64,000 bases of DNA from RPQJ01 sp963846885 (GTDB lineage Bacteria > Pseudomonadota > Gammaproteobacteria > Steroidobacterales > Steroidobacteraceae). The position numbers and the translations under genes were made by a program. Below are positions 37,447 through 46,680 of the stretch, piece by piece (position 1 is the stretch's first letter; the number at the start of each line of letters is the position of its first letter). Location: positions 89,591 to 153,590 of the forward strand of contig CAWJXS010000019.1 in assembly GCA_963846885.1 (NCBI GenBank). The letters run 5' to 3'. Under the pieces are notes generated by a model. It ran no database searches. It saw nothing but the letters and a program-made list of their open reading frames with translations, and was not told the origin of the DNA.

Positions 37447-39487
37447 ACATCACGCCGCGCCCCGCGGCGTCCAGGCCCGAGCCGAACTCGCGGTAACGGC
37501 GGTCGCCCAGGTTGCCTGCTTGCAACGCGGCGAACACCTGCTCGCTTGCTTCCCAGGCCGCACGCAGGTTCCATGTTGACCATCCAGGGGTGCCGCCAGG
37601 CCGGATGCGTGGGTCGATCTCGTCGCGCGGGCTGTAACGCTCCTGACGATCGGCGAAGTCCGTCCATGCCTCCAGTGACCAGCGCGGGGCAGGGTTCCAG
37701 GCCAGCGCCACGCTGCCGTTCAACGGCGGAATGCGATCGGCGGGATAGCTGTCGCCCGCCAGCCGTTCCTCGCCCCGGGTCCAGGTGAGCTGGGTGCGCC
37801 AGGACAGCGTGGGCGAAATCTCCTGCCGATACGCCAACTCGGCACCGTACAGCCGCAGGCTCGCTGCGTTCCTGCTCTGCACCACAAGACGGCCAGACGG
37901 CGTGACCTCGCCCGTCGGCACGCTCGTGATCTTGTCGCGGTAGTCGGAGTAATAGCCGATCACCTCACCCTCGATGCCGCCCTCCATGAACTTGATGCCC
38001 GCATCGAACGTCGTGACGTGCTCGGACTCGAGGCCGGGGTTCGGCACGTTGAAGCGATTGCCGGGGCGGTCGCCGAACGTGCCCAGGTCGAACACGTTGG
38101 GCGCGCGAAAACCCTGGCCCAGGTTCGCGACGAGACGGACGCTTTCGACGAGTTCGAAAGAGGCGCCCAGGTTGCCCGTGAGGCCGTCGTCGCTGACAGT
38201 CGTCGCAGCGAACGACTCGCTGCCGGGCAGGCGAGTGCGGCTGCTGCTCCAGCGCAACCCGCCCAGCACGTCGAGCCGCTCGTGCGCCGACCAGTCGTCG
38301 GCGACGAAAGCCCCTGCCTGCACCATCGTCGAGCCGTCCGGGAAGCGCGGCGGACGCACGCTCGTCACGCCGGTCTGCGTGTCGACGCGCAGGCGCGATG
38401 ACGCGACGTCGTCGTGGTAGACGTCCATGCCGTACGACAGATGGTGTTTCGCACCCAGGTCCTTCTGCGCCACGAACGTCAATCCCAGGCTCTCGTCCTC
38501 GTTGCGTTCGCGGTCCTCGTTGCGCGAGCCGAAATCACGACTGCGCCGGCCATCCTCGATCACCTGCTGTCCCACCTGTGCTTCCGCGCTGTCCCAGGCG
38601 CGGGTGGGGTTCGATCCGCGCCAGCGCAGTTGCACGAAATCGCGCCGTTGCGGCTCGAACCAGTAGACCGCTGAATTGGGGTTGTCCTGGCCGTAGCCGG
38701 GCGTCAGTTCATCGTAGCGCGGCGTGCGCGGCTGTTCGGAGTACTGCAGCGAGAGCGTGAGTTCGTTGCCGTCCGTCACCAGCGCGCGGACCTTGGCGTC
38801 GGCCGCGCGTCCCGTGAATGCAGTGAACGGCAGTTCGTCGCCCCCGCCCACGCGACGCTCGTTCACGTCCTGGTAGGTCACTCCAGCATTCAGGACCAGG
38901 CGTTCGTGACCGGCCGCGCCCTGCACGCGCGACAAAGTCGAGTCGTCGGCACTGCCGTACAGCGTGCGCAGCATGCCTGCTGCCTGCCACTCGGCGCCTT
39001 CGAAGCGAGGTTCCCACGTCAGCATCTGCACGACGCCGCCCATCGCATCGCTGCCATACAGCGCCGACATGGGACCGCGCACCACCTCGATGCGTGCGAG
39101 CGCCTGGCTGTCGACGAGCGCGACGTACTGGTTCGGCGCATTGCGGAAAATCGCGTCGTTGAGACGAAATCCATCCACCACATGCAGCACTTCGGAGCCC
39201 TTGAGGCCGCGCAGGATCACCACCCCCTGGCCCGGAGTGGTCTGCTGCAGGGATGCGCCTGGCTGGCTGCGGAGGGCGTCCATCACGGTCTGGGGCGCGG
39301 CCGCCCGGATGGCGTCGCTGTCCACGACACTGGTCGCAACCGGCACCGTGAAGGCGGACTCTGCGCGGCGCGAGGCAGTGACCTGGATCGTCTCGAGCGT
39401 GGCGGCGGCTGGCGCGGGCAAGGGTGCAGACAGCAGCGCAGCGCCGCACGGCACCGCCAGCACCCTGCCAAAACGAACTGACTTCAT
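37424..39487 (-). CDS. TonB-dependent receptor, BtuB/vitamin-transporter-like
   Basis: 687 residues. Signal peptide to about residue 28 (LAVPCGAALLSAPLPAPAAA), TonB box LETIQVTASR, then a compact plug (VMDALRSQPGASLQQTTPGQ, IEVVRGPMSALYGSDAMGGV). A barrel of about 560 residues ends GRGVMFTLEVSL. The size and short plug fit BtuB-like or small siderophore receptors. No cobalamin riboswitch is visible in the 95 bases upstream, so a B12 role is not supported. It is divergent from nadA with a palindrome between. Confidence 0.88.
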   Translation of the reverse strand: MKSVRFGRVLAVPCGAALLSAPLPAPAAATLETIQVTASRRAESAFTVPVATSVVDSDAIRAAAPQTVMDALRSQPGASLQQTTPGQGVVILRGLKGSEVLHVVDGFRLNDAIFRNAPNQYVALVDSQALARIEVVRGPMSALYGSDAMGGVVQMLTWEPRFEGAEWQAAGMLRTLYGSADDSTLSRVQGAAGHERLVLNAGVTYQDVNERRVGGGDELPFTAFTGRAADAKVRALVTDGNELTLSLQYSEQPRTPRYDELTPGYGQDNPNSAVYWFEPQRRDFVQLRWRGSNPTRAWDSAEAQVGQQVIEDGRRSRDFGSRNEDRERNEDESLGLTFVAQKDLGAKHHLSYGMDVYHDDVASSRLRVDTQTGVTSVRPPRFPDGSTMVQAGAFVADDWSAHERLDVLGGLRWSSSRTRLPGSESFAATTVSDDGLTGNLGASFELVESVRLVANLGQGFRAPNVFDLGTFGDRPGNRFNVPNPGLESEHVTTFDAGIKFMEGGIEGEVIGYYSDYRDKITSVPTGEVTPSGRLVVQSRNAASLRLYGAELAYRQEISPTLSWRTQLTWTRGEERLAGDSYPADRIPPLNGSVALAWNPAPRWSLEAWTDFADRQERYSPRDEIDPRIRPGGTPGWSTWNLRAAWEASEQVFAALQAGNLGDRRYREFGSGLDAAGRGVMFTLEVSL

Positions 39488-39500
39488 GCCGTGGCCCGCG

Positions 39501-39517
39501 TGATCACTCGGTGATCA
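39501..39517. promoter_or_regulatory. Palindrome in the nadA/receptor divergent region
   Basis: TGATCAC and GTGATCA form a perfect 7-base inverted repeat around TCG. A TACAAT lies 17 bases to the right (39535-39540), placed as a -10 element for nadA, so the palindrome would cover the -35 position. It may be an operator; the binding protein is unknown. Confidence 0.4.
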
Positions 39518-39582
39518 TAGCTCGTCGGCCGCGCTACAATGCGCCCCAGGGCTGCACCGGGCAGCCGCGACGGAATCCGCCC

Positions 39583-40647
39583 TTGAAAACCGCCCAGGAA
39601 ATCTATCGCGACCTGCAGGACAAGCTCGGCGACGTGCTGCCCGACGCGGAGCTCTACCTCAAGGCCGAGGTGGCAGCCGAGGTGCTGCAGCTCAAGGCCG
39701 AGCGTGACGCCGTCATCCTCGGGCACAACTACATGGAACCCGCGCTGTTCCACACGGTGCCCGACTTCCAGGGCGATTCGCTCGAGCTGAGCCGGCGTGC
39801 CGCCGAGACCGACAAGTCGGTCATCGTGTTCTGCGGCGTGCGCTTCATGGCCGAGACCGCGAAGATCCTGAACCCGGGCAAGACGGTGCTGCTGCCGACG
39901 GCAAAAGGCGGGTGCTCGCTCGCCGAAAGCATCACGGCCGCCGACGTGCGCGCATTGCGCGCGGCCTATCCCGGCGTGCCGATCGTCACGTACATCAACA
40001 CCTATGCCGACGTGAAGGCCGAGTGCGACATCTGCTGCACGTCGAGCAACGCTGCCGCCGTCGTCGAGTCGCTCGACAGCGACACGGTCATCTTCCTGCC
40101 CGACGAATTCCTCGCGGCGAACGTCGCGCGCGAGACGGGCCGTCACATCATCGTGCCCTCAGTGCTGCGCAAGGGCACGGCGGCCGCGCCGTCCCGTGGC
40201 ACGGCGAGCGAGCCGGCGATGGTGTCGTGGAACGGCCGCTGCGAAGTGCACGAGCTGTTCACGCCTGAAGACGTCGACGTGGTGCGCAAGCAGTACCCCG
40301 ACGTGATGATCCTGGCGCATCCCGAATGCAGCCCGGAAGTCACGGCCAAGGCCGATTTCTCCGGCAGCACCACGGCCATGATCAAGGCGGTCGAGCGGTC
40401 GTCGGCGAAGCGCTTTTTGCTGCTCACCGAATGTTCGATGGGCGACAACATCGTGGCGGCCAATCCGGGCAAGGAAATGCTGCGGCTGTGCAGCCACCGT
40501 TGCCCGCACATGCACGAGATCACGCTCGAGCAGACCCGCGACGCGCTGAAGCACATGCGCTGGCAGGTGGACGTGCCCGAGGACATCCGCGTGCGCGCGC
40601 TGCGCTCGGTCGAGCGCATGCTGGCCGTCGGGCCGAAAATCGATTGA
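39583..40647 (+). CDS. nadA: Quinolinate synthase
   Basis: 354 residues from a TTG at 39583; no ATG or GTG gives a family-like start. GHNYMEPALFHTVPDFQGDS and FCGVRFMAETAKILNPGKTV mark NadA. The cluster and active-site cysteines are visible in AECDICCTSSNA, AHPECSPEVT, LTECSMGDN and SHRCPHMHEIT. It condenses iminoaspartate with DHAP to quinolinate using a [4Fe-4S] cluster, in the cytoplasm. nadB overlaps its stop, so the two enzymes that pass on unstable iminoaspartate are made together. Confidence 0.92.
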   Translation: MKTAQEIYRDLQDKLGDVLPDAELYLKAEVAAEVLQLKAERDAVILGHNYMEPALFHTVPDFQGDSLELSRRAAETDKSVIVFCGVRFMAETAKILNPGKTVLLPTAKGGCSLAESITAADVRALRAAYPGVPIVTYINTYADVKAECDICCTSSNAAAVVESLDSDTVIFLPDEFLAANVARETGRHIIVPSVLRKGTAAAPSRGTASEPAMVSWNGRCEVHELFTPEDVDVVRKQYPDVMILAHPECSPEVTAKADFSGSTTAMIKAVERSSAKRFLLLTECSMGDNIVAANPGKEMLRLCSHRCPHMHEITLEQTRDALKHMRWQVDVPEDIRVRALRSVERMLAVGPKID

Positions 40648-42212
40648 GCGAGATCCTGCGCAGCGACGTCCTGGTCATCGGCTGCGGCATCGCGGGCGGC
40701 ACGGCCGCGCTCGAACTCGCGGAAGCGGGCCTCGACGTCACGGTGATCACCCGCGCCGATCGCGCCGGCGAATCCAACACTTACTGGGCGCAGGGCGGCA
40801 TCATTTTTCATGGCGAGGGCGATTCGCCCGAGTCCCTGGCGCAGGACATCATCAACGCCGGCGCCGGCCTGTGCCACGAGGAGGCCGTCCTCACGCTCGC
40901 GCAGGAAGGTCCGCAGCTGGTCCAGTCGGTGCTGATCGACAAGCTCGCGGTGCCGTTCGACCGCACTCCCGACGGGCGGCTGGCGCTGGGACGCGAAGGC
41001 GGGCATTCGCTGGCCCGCATCGCCCACGCCACCGATGCGACCGGCCGGGCGATCGAAGACAAACTCATCGAGGCTTTGCGCGCGCATCCGCGCGTGCGGC
41101 TGCTCACCCACCACACGGCCGTCGACCTGCTGACGCCTGCGCACCAGGGCCGCGATCGTCGCGCGGTGTACGAGCCGCTGTCCTGCGTGGGCGCGTATGT
41201 GTTCGACCAGCTCACCGGCCGGATCGACCGCTGCCTGGCGCGCGCCACGGTGCTCGCCACGGGCGGCCTGGGCCAGATCTTCCTGCGCACGACGAACCCG
41301 GCGGGCGCGCGCGGCGACGGTTTGGCGATGGCCTATCGCGCTGGTGCCCGCGTGATCAACGCCGAGTACGTGCAGTTTCATCCCACCGCCTTCTACCACC
41401 GCAACGCGCCGTGCTTCCTCATCACCGAGGCCGTGCGTGGCGCGGGCGCGCGCCTGGTCGACGAAAAGCGGCAGCCATTCATGGACCGCTACGACCCGAA
41501 GTGGAAGGACCTGGCCCCGCGCGACGTCGTCGCGCGCAGCATCCACGCCGAAATGCTGCGCCAGGGCGTGCCGAACGTGTATCTCGACGTCGCGAGCTAT
41601 GTGCCCGCCGAGCGCATCCGTGCCGAATTCCCGGAGATGCTCCGCAGCTGCCTCGAGTACGGCATCGACATCACGCGCGACCCGTTACCCGTCGTTCCCG
41701 CCGCGCACTATGCGTGCGGCGGGGTGTGGATCGATCGCGACGGCGCGACGACGGTCGAGCGTCTGTTCGCCATCGGCGAGGTGGCCTGCTCGGGCCTGCA
41801 CGGCGCGAACCGGCTCGCCAGCACCTCGCTGCTCGAGGGACTGGTGTGGGGGCATCGCTCGGCGCAGCGCATCGTGGAGCAACTCGCGACCGGCAACGGC
41901 GCGCGTTTCGAAGACATCCCGCCCTGGCAGGACACGGGTCACGAGGCGCCCGACCCGGCCCTGATCGCGCAGGACATGAGTTCGCTCCGGCACATCATGT
42001 GGAACTACGTGGGGCTCGTGCGCACGACGCGCCGCCTGCTGCGCGCGATCGAGGCCTTGCGCAACCTCGAGGTCGAAGTCGAGCGCTTCTACCGCGCCGC
42101 TGCGATGACGGACGACCTGATCGGCCTGCGTAACGCCGTGCGCGTAGCCCTGATCGTGACGCTCGCCGCCTGGACCAACCCCGAGAGCCGCGGCTGTCAT
42201 TACCGCGAGTAA
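40644..42212 (+). CDS. nadB: L-aspartate oxidase
   Basis: 522 residues from a TTG at 40644 that overlaps the nadA stop (TTGA). The FAD-binding start is LVIGCGIAGGTAALELAEAG, followed by SNTYWAQGGI. GREGGHSLARIAHATDATGR, QFHPTAFYHRNAPCFLITEAVRG in parts, and HYACGGVWIDRDGATTVERL are NadB signatures, and the catalytic-loop Arg and His are retained. It oxidises L-aspartate to iminoaspartate for NadA. An earlier in-frame opening exists but only as nadA antisense-type sequence. Both genes starting with TTG suggests low, coupled expression. Confidence 0.92.
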   Translation: MSEILRSDVLVIGCGIAGGTAALELAEAGLDVTVITRADRAGESNTYWAQGGIIFHGEGDSPESLAQDIINAGAGLCHEEAVLTLAQEGPQLVQSVLIDKLAVPFDRTPDGRLALGREGGHSLARIAHATDATGRAIEDKLIEALRAHPRVRLLTHHTAVDLLTPAHQGRDRRAVYEPLSCVGAYVFDQLTGRIDRCLARATVLATGGLGQIFLRTTNPAGARGDGLAMAYRAGARVINAEYVQFHPTAFYHRNAPCFLITEAVRGAGARLVDEKRQPFMDRYDPKWKDLAPRDVVARSIHAEMLRQGVPNVYLDVASYVPAERIRAEFPEMLRSCLEYGIDITRDPLPVVPAAHYACGGVWIDRDGATTVERLFAIGEVACSGLHGANRLASTSLLEGLVWGHRSAQRIVEQLATGNGARFEDIPPWQDTGHEAPDPALIAQDMSSLRHIMWNYVGLVRTTRRLLRAIEALRNLEVEVERFYRAAAMTDDLIGLRNAVRVALIVTLAAWTNPESRGCHYRE

Positions 42213-42221
42213 TTCGCTGGC

Positions 42222-43775
42222 CTAGAGCCGGTCGGTTGCCCGAATGAAGCCGACGAGGTCGTTGCGGAACTTCTGCAGCGACGGATCGTGCAGGTACATC
42301 ATGTGGCCCGCATCGTAATAGTCGATGCGGATGCGCTGCCGGGCCTCCGGCGTGATGTCCAGGTGCTCGATGTCCATCAGCATGGCGAGGTACGGCGTGG
42401 CCAGGTCATACCACCCCTGTTGCACCAGCACGTGCAGGCCGGGGTTCATGGTCATGGCTGCCGCGAGGTCGGGCACGGTGTTGGGCACCGGCGACATCCA
42501 GCCGCGCTTGCCGGGGGCCTGGTGCTTCCAGCTCCAGTCGATGTCGAACGCCGAGACCATGTATTCCTCATCGCGCCCGAACTTGAGTTCGTCGTGCAGG
42601 TAACCGAGGAACGCTGACGTGTAGGCGGGACCCACGGCAGGGAAGAACGGGTCGTAATCCATGTCTTCGGCCAGCGGGTTCAGCGCGGGCCCCACGAACC
42701 GCGAGTCGATGCGGCCCGCGATCAGGCGGTCGTTGCGCTTCAGTTCCTGCAGGAACTGCGGGTGGCTCACGCGCAGGTCGGCGCGTTCCCAGAACTCCGG
42801 TGTGGTTCCCGTGTAGCGCGCAAGCTTCGCGGCCATCGCCTGCTTTTCGGCGGCCGGAATCACGTACCCCTTGGCGAGCGCAGGCGCGTACTCCTCGCGC
42901 GCGAAGCGTTCGACCTCGCGCATGTACTCCTGCACGGTGGCCGGTTTGCCCGGGACCAGGTCGTGATACCAGGCCGTCGCAGCCAGGGTCGGGAAATAGG
43001 TGACGTGGCCCAGGTCCATGCCTTCGCCGTCGATACCGGTCGCGGCGTTCAGGAAGGGCGACACGATCACGAGCCCGTTCAGGTTCATCCCCATGTTGGC
43101 CTGCAGGTAGTACGCGAGTCCTGCGCCACGCATGCCGCCATAGCTTTCGCCGAGCACGTACTTGGGCGAGCCCCAGCGGCCGTTCTCGGAGACGTAGCGC
43201 TTGATGAACTGCGCGACCGACTTGATGTCTTCGTCCACGCCATGGAAATCCGCAGGCTTCGCCGCACCGAGCGGCTTGCTGAACCCGGTGCCGACCGGGT
43301 CGATCATCACGATGTCGGTGACGTCGAGCGGCGAAAAGGCGTTGTCCACGACTTGCGACGGCGGGGGCGGGGCGTAGCCCTTGTCGTTGACCACTACGCG
43401 CCGCGGGCCCATGACCCCCATGTGCAGCCAGATCGATGACGAACCGGGGCCGCCATTGAAGGCGAAGGTGACCGGCCGCTGCGTCGGGTTCTTCACGCCA
43501 TCGAGCGTGTATGCGGTGTAGCCAAAGCGCGCGATGGGCTCGCCTGCCGGATCCTTGAGGATGTACCAGCCGACCGTGGCGGTGTAGTTGATCGTCTTGC
43601 CGTCGATCGTGACCTTGTGCTTCGTCACCGAAGAGGCCGGCACGGCTTCTTTCGCGTCGGCTTTCGCGGTGGCGTCCGTCGAGCCCGCGGTCTTGTCGTC
43701 TGCGGCCGTGACGAGGGCAGGCGCCAGCGCCAACCAGCAGGCAGCCACCAGCAAGGCAGGATTGCGATAGCGCAT
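42222..43775 (-). CDS. Exported serine carboxypeptidase-like (S10) hydrolase
   Basis: 517 residues from the ATG at 43775 (ATGA overlap with the MAPEG gene stop), with a signal peptide ending ALVTAADD. TFAFNGGPGSSSIWLHMG is the S10 oxyanion loop. The nucleophile is S211 in LGESYGGMRGAG. The Asp is in GWYDLATPYLA and the His in YDAGHMMYLH near the end. S10 enzymes trim C-terminal residues or act as acyl hydrolases. The bacterial exported members are poorly characterised. It is in one operon with the MAPEG protein. Confidence 0.85.
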   Translation of the reverse strand: MRYRNPALLVAACWLALAPALVTAADDKTAGSTDATAKADAKEAVPASSVTKHKVTIDGKTINYTATVGWYILKDPAGEPIARFGYTAYTLDGVKNPTQRPVTFAFNGGPGSSSIWLHMGVMGPRRVVVNDKGYAPPPPSQVVDNAFSPLDVTDIVMIDPVGTGFSKPLGAAKPADFHGVDEDIKSVAQFIKRYVSENGRWGSPKYVLGESYGGMRGAGLAYYLQANMGMNLNGLVIVSPFLNAATGIDGEGMDLGHVTYFPTLAATAWYHDLVPGKPATVQEYMREVERFAREEYAPALAKGYVIPAAEKQAMAAKLARYTGTTPEFWERADLRVSHPQFLQELKRNDRLIAGRIDSRFVGPALNPLAEDMDYDPFFPAVGPAYTSAFLGYLHDELKFGRDEEYMVSAFDIDWSWKHQAPGKRGWMSPVPNTVPDLAAAMTMNPGLHVLVQQGWYDLATPYLAMLMDIEHLDITPEARQRIRIDYYDAGHMMYLHDPSLQKFRNDLVGFIRATDRL

Positions 43776-44212
43776 CAGACAGCTCCCCCAAAAGCGCGCA
43801 AGAGCTCGCGCACGGTCATGCAAACGAGCAGCAGCGATCCGAACGCGAACACCGTGAAGCGCACGACGACGCGGTTGATGGTCGCCTGCACCAGCGAATG
43901 CACGACACGCGCGCCGACGTAGGCCCAGGCCAGGCCCAGCGTGCTGGCCGAGATGCCGCCGCTCAGTGCGATGAAAAACATCAGCGCATAGAAAATGGTC
44001 GGCTGTTCGTGCAGGTGGTTGTAGTTGTCGGCGACGGATCGGGCGTGTTCAGGCATCCGGTGCGCGTACGTGCCGGGGTGCGCCGCCTCCTGTGGATCGA
44101 TGCCGGCGCGCTTCATGGCCGGCAGGCGTGTCGCGTACAGCCAGAACCACATCACGAGCGTCCAGGCGATGAGCGCCAGCACGGGCAGCAGGAATTGCGC
44201 GGTAGTCGGCAT
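43775..44212 (-). CDS. MAPEG-family membrane protein
   Basis: 145 residues, four membrane segments. ARSVADNYNHLHEQPTIFYA and LGLAWAYVGARVVHSLVQA are the MAPEG signatures, with the Asn/His/Glu residues of the glutathione-handling members. The family covers membrane-bound glutathione transferases and relatives; bacterial members are often uncharacterised. It precedes the S10 hydrolase with an ATGA overlap and follows the reductase-like gene by 35 bases. Confidence 0.85.
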   Translation of the reverse strand: MPTTAQFLLPVLALIAWTLVMWFWLYATRLPAMKRAGIDPQEAAHPGTYAHRMPEHARSVADNYNHLHEQPTIFYALMFFIALSGGISASTLGLAWAYVGARVVHSLVQATINRVVVRFTVFAFGSLLLVCMTVRELLRAFGGAV

Positions 44213-44247
44213 CGATTGTCCCCGTCAGGAAAGTGGTCGAGAAAAGC

Positions 44248-45483
44248 TTATTTTTCTAGCAGTTCGAAGCGCACGCCGGCGTGCGCCTGCAGCCGCTCGA
44301 TGATGCGGTCGCCGAAGATCGCGGCAGGTGTCCAGAAGCCGCCCGAGACCTTTTTCTTCGCGACGTCGACGGCGAGGCACGCAGCTGCCTGGCCGAGCAT
44401 CTTGGCCGTCGAACCGTAACCCGGGTCGCGGTCGCCCGTCACGCGCGCACGAATCACGTCCCCCGCCGCTGTGCGGCCGTGGAAGCGCAGGTCGAAGCCG
44501 CCCTTGAGTTGGGCTTCCGGGCTCGGCCCTTCTCCGGGCGCCGGGAGCACGTATTTCTCGAGCGCGCTGCGGATGGGCCCGATCGAGCCGGCCACCATGA
44601 ACGCGCCGAGCCCGGCGCCGGTGGCCGCAGCCGTGAGTCGCCCACGCAGCCCGCGCCCCGTCAGCATGGCCTCGTCGTAGCGGAAATCGGGGCCGTACGC
44701 GTCGTGCAGCAGCGCGTTGGTCCGGTGCACGACGCGCGTGTTGATCGCGCTCATGACGAACGGCGCGACCCAGGCGTCGAAGTCGGCGTCGTATTCCGCG
44801 AAGCCCACGTTGGCCTGTCGCACACGCTTGGCGCCGCCCGGCGGACAGATCGCATACGGATCGGCCAGTTGCTTGCGCAGGGCCGGGTTGGCCTTGACCT
44901 CTTTCAGCACGTTCAGCAGCGAGGCCACCGTTCCGCCCGAGAAGCTGCCGCGCATGCTGCGCACGCGCATCTTCACGGTAGTGCATGGCGCGCCGAATTT
45001 TTCCTGCGCGTGGCGTTGCACGAAGTGCACGCCGAGGTCCGAGGGTATCGAGTCGAAGCCGCAGTTGTGGACGATGCGGGCACCGGACGCCTGCGCCTGT
45101 GCTTCGTACTTGTGGATCATGCGACGCATCCACTGCACCTCGCCGGTGAGGTCGCAGTAGTCGGTGCCGGTCTCGGTGCAAACCCGCACGAGCGGCTCGC
45201 CGTAAAGCGCATACGGACCCACCGTCGACACCACCACCCGCGCGGACTTGCACAGCGCGCGCAGCGCTGGCTCGTCGGCCGCATCGGCCTGGATGAGTTC
45301 GACCTTGCTGCCGCCGCGACCGAGCGCTTTGCGGACGGCTTCCAGCTTGGGCAGCGACCGGCCGGCGGCGGCCCAGTTCAGGTCGCGGTCGACGCCGAAC
45401 TCGTCGTAGAGGTACCGCACCAGGATCTGGCCGACGAAACTCGTGGCGCCGAATACGACGATGTCGTGGGGACGGGTTGTCAT
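44248..45483 (-). CDS. Saccharopine dehydrogenase-like / trans-acting enoyl reductase family protein
   Basis: 411 residues from ATG 45483; an in-frame ATG at 45492 is equally possible. It opens with a Rossmann fold (DIVVFGATSFVGQILVRYLY). VVSTVGPYALYGEPLVRVC, GTDYCDLTGEVQWMRRMIH and HNCGFDSIPSDLGV follow, all typical of the saccharopine dehydrogenase NADP-binding family. That group includes mycobacterial trans-acting enoyl reductases. It is probably a cytoplasmic or membrane-bound oxidoreductase of lipid metabolism. A role in lysine metabolism is unlikely given its size and motifs. Confidence 0.85.
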   Translation of the reverse strand: MTTRPHDIVVFGATSFVGQILVRYLYDEFGVDRDLNWAAAGRSLPKLEAVRKALGRGGSKVELIQADAADEPALRALCKSARVVVSTVGPYALYGEPLVRVCTETGTDYCDLTGEVQWMRRMIHKYEAQAQASGARIVHNCGFDSIPSDLGVHFVQRHAQEKFGAPCTTVKMRVRSMRGSFSGGTVASLLNVLKEVKANPALRKQLADPYAICPPGGAKRVRQANVGFAEYDADFDAWVAPFVMSAINTRVVHRTNALLHDAYGPDFRYDEAMLTGRGLRGRLTAAATGAGLGAFMVAGSIGPIRSALEKYVLPAPGEGPSPEAQLKGGFDLRFHGRTAAGDVIRARVTGDRDPGYGSTAKMLGQAAACLAVDVAKKKVSGGFWTPAAIFGDRIIERLQAHAGVRFELLEK

Positions 45484-45589
45484 GGGTGGCATCTTAGACC
45501 AATGTCGCGGTTTCGCCCCGGGGGAGAAAGCCGTGAGTGTGCCGCCGCCGACCGGCTGGAGCGCCGTGATCGAGGATCCGCGCCTGGCA

Positions 45590-46120
45590 ATGTCGAGCCT
45601 GGCGCGTATCGGCGCGAGCAGGGCGCGGCGATTCGCAGCGGCAGTCTTGCTGGGTCTGCTCGCGGCTGCGTGCACCGGGCCCGAGGCTGCCGGGGAGCGT
45701 GCGATAGCGGGGGTGGGAACGGGAGCGGACCAGTCCATGACGGCGCAACCACTCACGTGCGTGCTCCAGGCACCGAGCTCGGTAGCGCTGGCGGAGCAGG
45801 TCGTCCCGGTCACGTTTACGCTGCGCAATGAAAGCTCGGCCGCCGTTCTCGTGCTGGCGCGCCAGACGCCGCTCGAAGGCTTCCTCGGCGACCTGTTCGA
45901 GGTCACGCTCGCCGGTCGCCGGCTCGACTACCGCGGACCCGTCGTGAAGCGTGGACCGCCGACCGAGTCCGAGTTCGTCCCGCTGGCGCCCGGTGCGGAC
46001 GCGCACGCGACGGTCGACCTGCTGGCAGGCTACGATCTCGCCCAGGCGGGGCGGTATACGGTACGGTTCGGCCGTGCCGACGAATTCACCTGCAACGAAC
46101 TCCTGATCGACCGGAACTGA
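45590..46120 (+). CDS. Lipoprotein resembling the N-terminal domain of M35-type proteases
   Basis: 176 residues from ATG 45590. A lipobox LLAAAC at the end of a basic-hydrophobic leader makes it a lipoprotein. The mature part is a beta-sandwich type sequence: PVTFTLRNESSAAVLVLARQ, then TPLEGFLGDLFEVTLAGRRL, then YDLAQAGRYTVRFG. This resembles the domain found in front of deuterolysin-like (M35) metalloproteases in other bacteria, but the catalytic part is absent. Upstream in-frame starts exist back to 45443 but overlap the reductase gene. The adhesin-E-like gene follows by 11 bases. Confidence 0.6.
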   Translation: MSSLARIGASRARRFAAAVLLGLLAAACTGPEAAGERAIAGVGTGADQSMTAQPLTCVLQAPSSVALAEQVVPVTFTLRNESSAAVLVLARQTPLEGFLGDLFEVTLAGRRLDYRGPVVKRGPPTESEFVPLAPGADAHATVDLLAGYDLAQAGRYTVRFGRADEFTCNELLIDRN

Positions 46121-46131
46121 GGAACATTGCC

Positions 46132-46578
46132 ATGCGCATCGCTGCAAGCATCATTGGAGCACTGGTCTGCGTTTCAGCGGCCGCGCCCGCTCACGCCGCT
46201 GCAGAGTGGGTCTCGGTCGCCAAGACCGAGCGCACGGAAGTGTTCGCGAATCCCGCATCGCTCGGAGTGTCGCCCAAGTCGTCGTGGCTGATCGTGCGCA
46301 CCCGGCAGAACTTTGCCGAGCCACAGCCTGCGGCGAAGAAGAACAAGACCTTCCTCTCAGCCCGCAACGAGTATCGCGTGGACTGCGCGCAGCGCCGGCT
46401 TGCTTACAGCGAGATGCATGCATTCGCCGGTCTCGACCTGCAGGGCGTGGAGGTGCAGAAGACCAGGATCAGCGAAAAGAACCTGAAGTGGATGGACGCC
46501 CCGTCCAGCACGGTCTTCGGCGAGATCCTCGATTACGCGTGCAAGAACGCGCCCGCCGCTGCCCCGGCTGCCCTGTAA
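46132..46578 (+). CDS. Surface-adhesin protein E-like exported protein
   Basis: 148 residues with a signal peptide (MRIAASIIGALVCVSAAAPA). The remainder, EWVSVAKTERTEVFANPASL to YRVDCAQRRLAYSEMHAF, follows the pattern of the 'surface-adhesin protein E' domain widely seen in proteobacterial periplasmic proteins. Two Cys (DCAQR and DYACKN) could form a disulfide. Despite the domain name, adhesion has not been shown for most members. It is in line with the lipoprotein gene 11 bases upstream. Confidence 0.65.
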   Translation: MRIAASIIGALVCVSAAAPAHAAAEWVSVAKTERTEVFANPASLGVSPKSSWLIVRTRQNFAEPQPAAKKNKTFLSARNEYRVDCAQRRLAYSEMHAFAGLDLQGVEVQKTRISEKNLKWMDAPSSTVFGEILDYACKNAPAAAPAAL

Positions 46579-46680
46579 TTGGACTGGGTTTCAACCGGCA
46601 GGGGCGGGTGACGCGAGTCGGCCCCGGCGGTCTAGAATGATGCCCGCAGCGGGCATGTCCGCTTCGCGCGCAATAAGAGC

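Noticed and set aside
39488..39582. Cobalamin riboswitch ahead of the BtuB-like receptor
   Set aside because: Only 95 bases separate it from nadA and no B12-box-like sequence is present.
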